The notes beneath the pieces were generated by a model. The model was not told the origin of the DNA and did no database searches. It worked only from the letters and a program-made list of their open reading frames with translations. Made by a program: the position numbers and the translations under genes. Source: Dendrophyllia cribrosa (lineage: Eukaryota > Cnidaria > Anthozoa > Scleractinia > Dendrophylliidae). Taken from it: a DNA stretch of 64,000 nucleotides. The DNA is taken from contig JAJLRJ010000007.1 in assembly GCA_024195265.1 (NCBI GenBank), forward strand, positions 7,213,058-7,277,057, given 5' to 3'. This document shows positions 22,000 to 32,004 of the stretch, piece after piece. Every line of letters begins with the position of its first letter. Position 1 is the first letter of the stretch.

Positions 22000-23152
22000 A
22001 TTGAAGAAATGATCCTTAAAGGTTTGTCTGCAGTTTACCTCCGTGTTGCCGTTGCATTGCTCTAACAGTGTTCTTACCAGGATTTTTTGCACTGGGGTCC
22101 ACAGGACCCATAGAGAAGCTAAAAAGGGGGTCATGAGGGAGAAAAGCGGGTCACAATTTTTAGACACAATTTTTTAATTAACGGACACCTCGTCAGGGAG
22201 TTTTACAATACAACATAAGTGGCCTGTATAATATATATATTATATATACCTACACATATATACCTACATAAGAGACTAAAATAAATTTTACATTACATAA
22301 AACCGCACCTACTAGAGCGGATTTGCGTGTAGGAAACAGGCGAGGGTGTGCAAGGCACGACATATTTCGTGCGTGACATAACTACCGATATTTGGGGCCC
22401 ACAGTTAGTGTGCGTTAGTCACACGAAACGCGTAGGAGAAAATAAATCGTTTTACAACTCTAAAAGTTCGCAGATGTGCTGCTCACTAGTTCAATGTTAA
22501 AAAAATCTGCTTCTTTGCACCCTTGGGACCCCTTGGGCTTATAATAGTGCGGCATTCCCCGAAAAAGTGCGGCAATGCCGCAATGCCGCAGTCTGGTAGG
22601 AACACTGCTCTAACAAACTGAGCCACACACATTGGGAGTGAGGTCAATTGTGAGTTCATGTGTTCCTGTGAAAGTGATAGAATGACCAATGAAGTATATG
22701 ATTCAGTCATATACATAATTTGAATATGGTATATTATACCAAGTTATTGATCTAAACTGGAGGAAATAAGTTAGTTGTAAATTATGTGTTACCAGATTAC
22801 AGAACTGTGAAATGCTTCATTCTTTCATGAATTATGTGAATAAGTCATCATGGTTAATTAACTGCAACCAACACTTGAACTTTTTCTAGTGTAGAATGGC
22901 TGAGGCAGAACAATGAAGACGTTTTTTTTTGTACCCAGCTGTCTAATGTGCCTACATGTACATTGAGACCCCATGATACTCAATAACAATTCTGTTCCTA
23001 TCAGTTACTACATGTACATAGTTTTAAAAGAAATTTCATTCACACAGTGTGAAGTTTCATGGGTGGAATCATTTCATGATTTGAGGTATGTCTTAGAGAG
23101 AGAGAGAAAGGGTCAATGATTACTGAAATTGACTATTTGCTTTTCCAACTAG

Positions 23153-23197
23153 GGATTTACTGGAACTCGCGGCAAGGACGGCACACCAGGACAGAGG
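23153..23197 (+). CDS. Collagen exon 19 (45 bp)
   Basis: GFTGTRGKDGTPGQR, residues 361-375; acceptor actag, donor gtaatt. Confidence 0.93.
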
Positions 23198-23400
23198 GTA
23201 ATTAATAATAAAATAATAATTAAGACTGTGTACCTTATCATAACAGTGATTGCTGGGCTGAATTGAGTGGGGTGACTGTAATATGAGATAAATATGGATT
23301 AAAGTGCAACTAACCCCTAATAATGTTTTTTGCCAAACAAAATCTCCTAATTATTCTGATTATTGTTTTACCATAGCATTTTTCCTTGATTTTTTATAAC

Positions 23401-23966
23401 TTTTTAAAGTGCTACTGCGATCAAATTTTTGATTTCCTTTTTTTACATCTTCGTGTACAATTATACTTTCTTACTCGTCTTGCCAAATTTCAATCCATTA
23501 CGAACATCAGAAGTCATTTTATTTTAACATTTATGTTCGAGAATTTACGGCCGCCATTAATCAACCGTGTTCCATGCTTGGTTGTGAAAGGGATAAAGTG
23601 ACGTCAAAGGCTCAAACATACCTCACGGGTTGAAATTATAATAACAATAAGTATTGAAAATCACGCGAAAACGCAACAAAAACATTGGACTTGTTCTTCG
23701 TGCAATTTTCTATGCTCATTGTTATTATAATTTAAACCCGTGAGGTATGTTTGAGCCTTTGACGTCACTTTATCCTATTCGCAACCAGGCCTTGGAACAA
23801 GGTTGATTAATGGCGGCCGTAAATTCTCGGACATAAATGTTTAAATAAAATGACTTCTGATGTTCGTAATGGATTGAAATTTGGCAAGATAGGTAAGAAA
23901 GTCTAATTGTACACGAAGATGTAAAAATATGAAAATCAAAAATTTGATAGCAGTAGCACTTTAAAG
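23401..23966. repeat. Large fold-back, about 240-bp arms
   Basis: From TTTTTAAAGTGCTACTGC on the left to GCAGTAGCACTTTAAAG on the right the two halves are complementary almost throughout, with a loop of roughly 60 bp at 23650-23710. The arms include TGACGTCA and GGCGGCCGT words. If transcribed in the collagen pre-mRNA it would form a long dsRNA stem. Confidence 0.88.
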
Positions 23967-24669
23967 TTTCAAATTTTGGCGGTTCTTTCAGCCAGTACCG
24001 AGAAATGTGAATAATGGTCCGAGTTTTGCTTGGACGTCTTGTGATGTCATCGGAGGAGATTTATTTTCATGATGCGAAGAGCAAAGGAACTGTGGGCAAA
24101 CACAAAAAAGGCATTGAAGAGCACAAAATGCCTTCTTCTTTTGTCGCTTCGCGGCACCTGATATGCTTAGGAGAACGCGGCGAAAAAAAAAATTGGCGAC
24201 TGAAATATTAGCGAAGGTCGCCATTTGGCAACCAAAGGATTTAAGCTCAAAACAATAAAGTTGCGTTTATGTTTTATCGATTTTTAATTGAATCATCGTT
24301 AAATCAAAGAAATATTACCATGCTTTTCTCCTGTGCATGTATAAGGTCAATGATGAATCAATGATGAATTAGAAAATGAAATGCCAAACCAGCGAAAAAC
24401 ATACAGGTCAATGTTTATGACATGAAAACAAGTCTGTACATGTATGCCAAACAATGGCTAATTTGAAGCAATTTTTATTTTTGTCCTATTTAGTCACTTA
24501 GCTTAGTTTTCGACCAAGCCCTTCAATTAACAAATAGATTCAATTTTACTGTGCATCAGTTCAGTTTTGGATTCCAAAAATGATGTCTGGTGAGTTGTTC
24601 AACCACCATTTTTAGGGGCAGGTAGTATTCATTTACTTATCTGAAAGACCCCTTTAATAATGACACTAC

Positions 24670-24883
24670 TTAACCCTTTCACTCCCAAGAGTGCCAATCA
24701 TCAAAATTCAAGTAAAATTCCAAAATTCATTTTGTAAAATATTGAAAAACAAATGGTACCATGCAAAAGTACTGCCAAAGAGGTTTCATTTGAATGGTCA
24801 CACCATGGGATTTCATCCACAGACTCAAAAGTTAGAACTACACTTCATGTCTCCCGAACTGACTCTGGGAGTAAAAGTGTTAA
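24670..24883 (+). mobile_element. piggyBac-like MITE, 214 bp, intact ends
   Basis: TTAACCCTTTCACTCCCAAGAG ... CTCTGGGAGTAAAAGTGTTAA with TTAA on both sides, same length and orientation as the copy at 21786-21999. Confidence 0.88.
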
Positions 24884-25023
24884 CATTAATGTGACCAATT
24901 TTTTAGCATGTTGGCCAGATGATGGGCAGCTCTAAACTGCTGTAATATCAAGTGATTATAGTACAGTACATGCATGTGTAGCCAGTTAATATACAGCATT
25001 CATGATGATTTCCTTTTTTTTAG

Positions 25024-25068
25024 GGAGAACGTGGACCAAGGGGAGAACAAGGTCCTACTGGAGCACAG
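25024..25068 (+). CDS. Collagen exon 20 (45 bp)
   Basis: GERGPRGEQGPTGAQ, residues 376-390; T tract and ttag acceptor, donor gtaaat. Two 45-bp exons stand side by side here (19 and 20). Confidence 0.93.
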
Positions 25069-25707
25069 GTAAATCCATTCAAACCAAAATTATTAACAAA
25101 GCCTGTATGAGGAAACAAGCAACCATGACTGCATCAGCAGTTTTTGGCATAGCTTCCTTTCTCCTTTAATTTCTTACTTTCCTAATTATAATTATTTATT
25201 GTGTATCCCACTTTACATTTACATTAATTTTTCCTAATTAATTAATTAATAAAATTATATGTTGTGTAGCTTACATTGTAAGGTTAAGTCAGCAGATTGG
25301 TTTTAATTTTCCATACTGAGTTTGAAGTTAAAGAATTGATTACAGAAGAGTAAAACATTTAAAATGACCAAAACATCTTAGCGTGACATGATATACATTG
25401 CGTGAAATGAGACTGTCTAGACAACTGAATGACGTAATATGCTGTGGAATTAAAATACAGCAATCATTTTTTAACACCTAATACACTGGGGAATTACATT
25501 TATTTAGTAAATGGATAATGAAACAAGTGAAAATTTGCATATCTGTTCCCATTCGCATATTCACAAGGTGAAAATGTTGCTCTCTTTTAAACATTAATTA
25601 TTTACAACCTAAAAAGGACTGAAACTGTATTACCCAAATGAAATTGTATTAGTTTAACCTGCTCGATTTAATGTGTCTTGGGTTTTGATTGTTTTTTTTT
25701 TCCCCAG
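25069..25707. other. Intron 20, nothing recognised
   Basis: AT-rich, with a TTAATTAATTAAT run near 25235; no gene or recognisable repeat. Confidence 0.6.
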
Positions 25708-25761
25708 GGTCCATTGGGTCGTGAAGGAGAGAATGGTATACCTGGAGTTGATGGATTACCG
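25708..25761 (+). CDS. Collagen exon 21 (54 bp)
   Basis: GPLGREGENGIPGVDGLP, residues 391-408; strong T tract and cccag acceptor, donor gtttgt (weak). Confidence 0.92.
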
Positions 25762-26289
25762 GTTTGTTTAAACTTACTTACTTTAGCTAAGCTACAACCC
25801 TAGACAAACCTGTTAGGACAGGTCTAATTGTTTGCATTTTGAACATGAGTTTTACTTTTATTTACAACTCCCTGCATCCCCACCCCCCTCATCAATTGTT
25901 GTTTTGCTTTGTAAGATTAGACTGACGTATTTTTGGCCCTCAAAACAAAATTGGATTTGGGGTGAAAGGGGAAAGCATATTATGGTCTTGTTGTTCTTTT
26001 CCAGCATTTTTTGAAAACTGATAGAAAGTTGATATCAGATTTAAGTTTGACTCATAAAATTCTAATTACTCTGCTAGACTTGGCAGAGACAGTCATGGAA
26101 AATGTCATTCTTTGTATTGAGCTAGTTTTTGTGAATAAAAAAGAGAAATTAATTCAACCAAAGAAAAGAACTGTGAACCCTACACCAAGGATAGTTTTGA
26201 TAATTTTGGAGGACAATTGGTCAACTAAGGTCATGGAAAACTTTTAAAGGTCATGGGGAGGACCATGGAAAGTCTTGCAATTTTGTGTT

Positions 26290-26440
26290 TGAAGCCTGTA
26301 AAAAACCCCTCTTCAATAGCTTTGATATGAATGGTCATACTATCAGATTCATCCACAGTCTCAAAAGTTAGATCTGCACAGTTGACCAGCATAATAAATA
26401 GTACCAGAGAAAGGAACTGCTCTGAAGTTTTATTTTAAGG
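26290..26440 (+). repeat. Single diverged 106-bp repeat unit
   Basis: CAATAGCTTTGATATGAATGGTCATAC, then CATCCACAG(T)CTCAAAAGTTAGA and AGCATAATAAATAGTACCAG match the array unit found at 48, 54 and 60 kb. Confidence 0.65.
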
Positions 26441-26929
26441 GTTGCAGTTTACATTGTACATTATTTTTCAATCATCCACATACTTAAAAGCTGAAACCAA
26501 TAATTATGTTGTACAGCACCCTAGAAAAAACTCAAAAGCTGAAATCACCTTGTACAGTACCCTGGGTGCCAGAGGTTTTTTTTTTTAGTGAAAACCGGCG
26601 GGTTTGACCGCGACAACTAGGTGCAACGCACTGAGAAAAAAGAAAAATCTCTGGGCATTTGAGTATACAACCTCATTTCCATGCAACTTGTGGATCGGAT
26701 ATCTCACCAAACCAGTTTTAACCATTAAATAATCATGACAGCTGACATGTTTTTAAAAACGCACGTGGTGCAGCGATGCGTGACAATATTCCGCGAAAAT
26801 AACTTTTGACTGTTTGTCTTCGACAGTTGGCTGTAGTTCAGGGTGCTTGTACAGCAGACAAAAAAGTATTTCTTGATAGCTTTCATCCACAGATGCAAAA
26901 TACTAGTAGAGCTATTTATGTCATTTACC

Positions 26930-27125
26930 ACAACCTTTGACTCTAAACGTAAAAAGAGTAACTATAATTGTAATCAATTTAGAAAGTCAAAGAGAAGGAA
27001 GAAAGAGCCTAACATAAAAAATCGATTCGCTCCGATGAAGGGCTAGCGCTCGAAACGTCTCGAATCCGGCTTTTTACGGTGGCTAATTTCCCTATCGACT
27101 CAGTCGATAAAACCAAATTCTTGTG
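26930..27125 (+). mobile_element. Penelope-like element fragment
   Basis: A short non-coding piece ending in TTACGGTGGCTAATTTCCCTATCGACTCAGTCGATAAAACCAAATT. I recall this block from anthozoan Penelope-like elements. It holds the hammerhead-like fold listed separately and stops about 35 bp before exon 22. Confidence 0.5.
27023..27067 (+). ncRNA. Hammerhead-ribozyme-like motif, degenerate core
   Basis: Order: GATTCG (stem I, 27024-27029), then CCGATGA, a 4-bp stem II GGGC/GCTC with TAGC loop, GAAAC, GTC, then CGAATC (27061-27066), which pairs perfectly with GATTCG. This matches a type I hammerhead with a minimal stem III, as known from Penelope-like elements. The core CTGATGA reads CCGATGA, so self-cleavage is probably weak or lost. 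Confidence 0.55.
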
Positions 27126-27159
27126 TAACATAAAATATGCTGTGTATTTTAATTTATAG

Positions 27160-27213
27160 GGAGACAGAGGAGCACCTGGCCCAATTGGATCAACAGGACC
27201 TGAGGGAGGATCG
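27160..27213 (+). CDS. Collagen exon 22 (54 bp)
   Basis: GDRGAPGPIGSTGPEGGS, residues 409-426; acceptor tatag, donor gtaagg. A Penelope-type fragment ends about 35 bp upstream, so that remnant reaches the region of the branch point and pyrimidine tract. Confidence 0.93.
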
Positions 27214-27439
27214 GTAAGGCAATATGCACGCATGGACATTCTTATTTCTCTAAAAATGATTTGTAACGGTAGACAGCAAAACAGGATTAGTAGCCTGCAA
27301 GGCTTGTGTTGCCTTGTCTATTAGGTGCTCCAGTATGAACTAACTGGTAGATAATTTAGTGTAGGCAACAGAATTGCTGGCTGCTGGCACATTTTCAGAA
27401 AATGGAAAACAAATCTTTGTGTTTGTTTATATTTTTATG

Positions 27440-27645
27440 GGGAGCAGGAATGGTGTAGTGGTTAGATCACTCGCCCCTCTCCAACATGGCTCAGGTTTGC
27501 ATCCTGAAGGCAACGTTGTACAGTATGTGGGTTGAGTTTGTTGTTGGTTCTCGTCCTTCTGGCAAGGGTTTTTCTCCTGGTACTCTGGTTTTCCTCCCTC
27601 CACAGAAACCAACATTATTTTTACAGTGTCCAATAATTCAATCCA
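27440..27645 (+). mobile_element. tRNA-derived SINE
   Basis: A-box-like TGGTGTAGTGGTTAGATCAC near 27451 and a B-box-like GGTTTGCATCC at 27493, then a body containing GTGGGTTGAGTTTGTTGTTGG and TTTTTCTCCTGGTACTCTGG. I recall that body from anthozoan SINEs. The B box has drifted from GGTTCGAATCC, so pol III transcription is doubtful. Confidence 0.65.
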
Positions 27646-28129
27646 CAAACAGTGGAAGTACAGTCTAACCCCACTTAATACATACCAACAGACAGTTTAT
27701 GTCCAGCCCAAAGCCCAAGCATTTTTTCTAAAATTTACCTGCTAAGTGCTAAAATTCTTCAACTTTTTGTTGAACAAAAACTACAAACATTTGTTTAGTC
27801 ATAATTTTGTAGTGTTTTGGTGGGGTTAGATGTGGTAATTTAATGCATTTTTCCTTTTTACAAGAGTTTATTTGATATATTTAAGATGAGATCTTACAGA
27901 TCAAGTAGTAGTTTGTAGTTTGCTGGGCCAGCACAGTTACGGCTTAATCCAACAAATTCATCCATGCATCAATAAAATTATCTGTTTATTTGCATTTGTG
28001 TTTTTATTTCCACAAGTTACATGACTTTGTATGGTTGATTTATTGGTTGACTGATTTTGTTTTGTTTGAATGAAAGATCTCTGTTCTTTGAGTTAAATCT
28101 TGTTATTTCTTTTTTTTTTTGTTGCAAAG

Positions 28130-28183
28130 GGAACACCTGGAATTTCTGGTCCACCAGGAAATTCTGGATATAAGGGAAATAAT
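28130..28183 (+). CDS. Collagen exon 23 (54 bp)
   Basis: GTPGISGPPGNSGYKGNN, residues 427-444; T tract then caaag acceptor, donor gtaagt. Confidence 0.93.
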
Positions 28184-29178
28184 GTAAGTCCATGTACTGT
28201 TATTAGCTACTGTCTACACTTCTTAGAGTGGATGGAATTAAGTTTATTCAATTGTCTACAAACCTATTAATTTAACAATTTTATGTTGCAAAATTGTGTG
28301 TAACATCACAAGCTTGAGCACTATAATAATTGTCTAAAGTTTTATTCAACACATTGATAGCAAATTAATAAAAAAATAATAATCGCCATCTGTTACAGAG
28401 TACACCAAATAAAACACAGTAAAGTACATGTAGCAGTAAATCCCTTGATGGAAAATGTTTCTTGTGTGTAAAAAATAAAATTTAAAATCAAAATGAAACA
28501 AAATAACACGCAGCTAACAAAACGAAGAACCAAAAGTCTGAAAGTACTACAGCAAAAGTAGTCAGTCTTACACAAATCTTCACATTAAGACAAAAATAAA
28601 TGTTCTAAAATCGTTGCCTTAAAACAAGTATGTTGAATTGATCACTGCTGTTTTCATTTTAGTTTCATTAATCTATAATGGTGAGATGTTTGAGCTCCAA
28701 TCACTTAAAATAAAGATCGCAAACATTTTAAAGGAAGAATTGGGCCTGTACCATATTCCAGAACTGATTATTGCATTTATTTTGTGCAATCCTTACTTTT
28801 GTGTTGGGTGTCCTGTGTAGTAGCCGGATTGAATTCAGCTTTCCTCTATTACTCTGTTTTGACGCCACTTAAGCCCCGCCCAAAGGTTATTTTGTTCTTT
28901 TCAGGAGCAAACTGGGCAGGAACTGGTATTTACTTTGGCATCTCCCCAAACATTTTCACATACCTTGTTTTGTGTGAATGTATTTTCCTAATGGTTGATT
29001 ACCACTAGTTATAAGAATGTTAGCAGTATCATGATCAGAGCATCAGTGATAAATTTTTATTTGGAAACTACCAGGATAACTTACTTTTGCTTGTCAGATG
29101 TGCATTGGCATCACATGCCATAAAGCTTCGCAATGATAGGAAGAGCCATTCATTTTCAGAACACTATTTTCATTTTAG
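28184..29178. other. Intron 23, nothing recognised
   Basis: AT-rich intron with no gene or repeat recognised. Confidence 0.55.
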
Positions 29179-29232
29179 GGAGAAAAAGGAAGCATGGGAT
29201 TGCCTGGAGATAATGGCAACGATGGCATACCT
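29179..29232 (+). CDS. Collagen exon 24 (54 bp)
   Basis: GEKGSMGLPGDNGNDGIP, residues 445-462; acceptor tttag, donor gtaagt. The 11.3-kb intron with nested retroelements follows. Confidence 0.94.
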
Positions 29233-29276
29233 GTAAGTTAATGGTTCATTGTATTCTTACATATAATACTGTATAG

Positions 29277-29405
29277 AGGTTTTGCACGGCAGCCATGTTG
29301 CATGGCAGGAACAATAGATTCTTTTCCCTATGGGAAAGAATGTTCTTTCTAATGCAAAACATTTTCATTGTTCCTGCCATGCAACATGGCTGCCGTGCAA
29401 AACCT
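29277..29405. repeat. Palindrome, about 40-bp arms
   Basis: AGGTTTTGCACGGCAGCCATGTTGCATGGCAGGAACAAT at the left is matched by its complement ending in AAAACCT; a second small inverted repeat (TTCTTTCC...GGAAAGAA) lies in the loop. Confidence 0.9.
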
Positions 29406-29734
29406 GTATTGTCAACAAATTTCGTCATTTAATCATTCATCATTATTTCATGCTATGTACAACTGTACCAGAAATAGTGCAAAGGATAAAGATGTAGAAT
29501 CTAGTAAACAATTTGAATCCCAGCTAACTTGAATTGTGATTAAGGAGACTCACTTGAAATGCAAAATGCGCTCATCTGTGACCAGGATACAATTTCACAA
29601 CAGGAAACTTTTGGTTATAACTTCTTTGTGTTTTACTCTATTGGAATATAATTTATTATAATTTTTGTATCTCTAAATTGAATGAAGCATGGGTTAATAA
29701 ATATCAACTAATTTTCAAAATAAATACAGGAGCT

Positions 29735-30326
29735 AAAATCTGGATTTGCACAAACCCCTCATTTCGTTTTGAGGCCCTCCTAGAAAAAAAAATGGTCTGT
29801 TTTATTTGGCTCAAAATCTGGGAGTCGACTTCCTTTGATATAGTCTAGAATGTGGCCAAGTTACAAAAAATTTGTCAGAACAGAAATGCCGTCAACTTAA
29901 GAGCTTATTTTAACCCAAAGTAAAATTAAGAGGGGAGCAATATTACATAATTATTTAGCTTGTTTTCGCCATGTGTGTTGGTATAAAGACTGAGTCAGTA
30001 AATTTTAATGGTTTGTAGCATTCGCAATCGAACTTGCTGTAAGATATTAACGCATGCCTATACAACATATTCTTGGTGTTGAGTATTCATAATTATTATT
30101 ATTCAAGGCACAATAAATATTTATTTCACCTCAGTGGAAATAAGCTCCTATGTTGACAGCATTTCTGTTACAGTGTTTCTTTTCCGACAATTTTTTTGTA
30201 ACTTGGCCGCGTTTTAGACTATCTCAAAGGAAGTTGATTCCTAAATTTTGAGCTAAAAAAAGCAGACCATTTTTTTCTAGGAGGGCCTCAATATGAAATG
30301 AGGGGTTTGCACAAATTCAAATTTTG
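29735..30326. repeat. Fold-back element, about 170-bp arms
   Basis: TTTGCACAAACCCCTCAT...CCTCCTAGAAAAAAA at the left and TTTTTTTCTAGGAGGGCCTC...ATGAGGGGTTTGCACAAA at the right are complementary, as are the inner AACTTGGCC/GGCCAAGTT blocks. The loop is about 240 bp. Non-autonomous. Confidence 0.85.
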
Positions 30327-31188
30327 AGGCCAGCATTAATTGCTCATGCACGAAGCAGCATGAGGTAAGGTTTCGGCTCCATTTTTTTTTCTTTTTTTCT
30401 TTATTAGTGCGTGCAAATTTATGCACGCATATTTTAATGTACGCGAACTCGCCCCTACAAGTGTACCTCCCCTAGAAAGCTATTTTTGTCCCCTATTGTT
30501 GTAAAAGGCTTCAGGAAGTTTAAACCAATTAGAATCTGTCTACGGCACACATGTTTGGGTTTTAGGGGGGAGTAGAGAACCGGTTTGTCACTCAGGGAAG
30601 ACCATCAGATTTCAAACACATATGGGCCGCTTCTGTGCTCCACACTTCAATTTTTCAGACGTTCATTTTCCATTACCAAAATTACATGCCTTTTAAGACT
30701 TTGAAATAGAAAGAAAAAGTCCTTAAGAAGATTTCTATGCCTTTGAAGTGGCAGTTAGAGACTGAAAGCGATGAAATCTTCCTATGAGGATCAGCATCTA
30801 TTTATCACAAAGTGAGGACATGTGATGTCTTCCTTCAGAATTCATACTCACAGCGCAAAGCGGCAGACTTTTCTAAGATTATTTTCAAGCATTCCTGGAA
30901 AACTGCAGTAAAGAAAATAACATTTTTGAATGTCCATTTACTTTGTAAGAAACATTTGAAAGACTGTTTCTTTGTGTTATTGGTAATTTACTTGTAAATT
31001 CGAATTAACAACTTGGAGCGTTCAAGAATGTATATAGACTGTTTATTCATTCAGGCATTCATGACAGCTCACTTGGTAGCATCTTATTTATGGCTGTCAA
31101 CATTTGAACTTTGTCACGCAAGACATTGTACTCAACCAGACTGAACTGCTCTTTGAGTTATGATAATAAGTATGCATTGTTATCTTTG

Positions 31189-31312
31189 TGTAATCAATAC
31201 AAAGTTATGCCTTATCAGGCCTCAGATGCTAGTTTGCATGCTTTATACTGTGCCATTAATAGTGCGTTGTTTGTAGTGTGTAATCGATACAAAGTTATGC
31301 CTTATCAGGCTT
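31189..31312. repeat. Direct repeat pair upstream of DIRS ORF
   Basis: TGTGTAATC(A/G)ATACAAAGTTATGCCTTATCAGGC occurs twice, about 90 bp apart, just upstream of the DIRS-like coding region. It may belong to that element's 5' region. Confidence 0.6.
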
Positions 31313-31359
31313 TTATATATAGCTGCGTATTCGAGTGTTCTCTTCTCGCCTTCTGTCAC

Positions 31360-31597
31360 ATGGCGGCCTCCAACATCTCAGCTCCATGGGGTCAGGTCAA
31401 TGAGCAGCTCTAGAATGACATTCTTAAAGAAGAGACCCTCCCATATTGCATCTCGTGTCACAGCCATGGCCATTGCACCCTAGCATGTACTGCTCGCTCC
31501 AAGCCAAATCAGCCCTTTTGTTCCTCAACAGCGTTTTCCCTCCCTCCCCTGCCTGACTCCTCTCAGACCGGCACCAGCTCTTCCAACCAGCCATTGT
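31360..31597 (+). pseudogene. DIRS-like ORF1 remnant with CCHC zinc knuckle
   Basis: Frame opens at an ATG (MAASNISAPWGQVNEQL), meets a TAG at 31411-31413, then continues in frame to a C-x2-C-x4-H-x4-C motif (CISCHSHGHCTLAC, 31447-31488) before a stop at 31597. A zinc knuckle just before a YR-retrotransposon polymerase region fits a gag-like nucleic-acid-binding protein. The internal stop makes it a pseudogene. Confidence 0.5.
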
Positions 31598-31618
31598 GAC
31601 CTAAACAGCTCTAGTCAG

Positions 31619-31835
31619 TTGCCATCTGCAGCGACTTCAACAGATGTCTATGCCGGCGACCAAACTGCCAGTTCCAGCATGTGTGCATTAAGCCAGACTG
31701 TGGCAGCATTCATCCCGGCTTGCAGTGCCCTAAGGCAATCTAACTCAACCATCACACACTCTTCTCTCAGCCCCCCTGTTACCCCCATTAATAGCGCATG
31801 CCTTTCTGCAGAACTTAAGAGTCATCCGTGCCAAC
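31619..31835 (+). pseudogene. DIRS-like polymerase ORF, 5' piece (cut by PLE)
   Basis: The frame holds a linker, then the conserved approach to DIRS reverse transcriptase (TPINSACLSAELKSHPCQ) and stops exactly at the 15-bp target duplication. Joining this frame to 35830 keeps the frame and yields the HDLQ-stop-GYCLGYNGP region of the same domain, so the two pieces were once one ORF. Confidence 0.75.
31821..31835. repeat. Target site duplication, left copy
   Basis: GTCATCCGTGCCAAC, identical to 35815-35829, flanking the Penelope-like insertion. Confidence 0.9.
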
Positions 31836-32004
31836 TTTTTAATTTTTGCCGAACAAAACATATTTATTAAAAACTAATATTCTAACTCAATATTACTTAA
31901 AATATAAAATATTAAAATCACAATCTAAAATAAAGTTGTAAACTCAGAATAACAACTAATTATAAAATGCTCTTTTAAAAAGAAACGTCTTCAGCTTATA
32001 TATT

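Noticed and set aside
21817..22167. 116-codon minus-strand frame, with similar peptides at 46590-46775 and 56828-57061
   Set aside because: The shared peptide (CDHSNET) is the antisense translation of the MITE internal unit, not a protein family.
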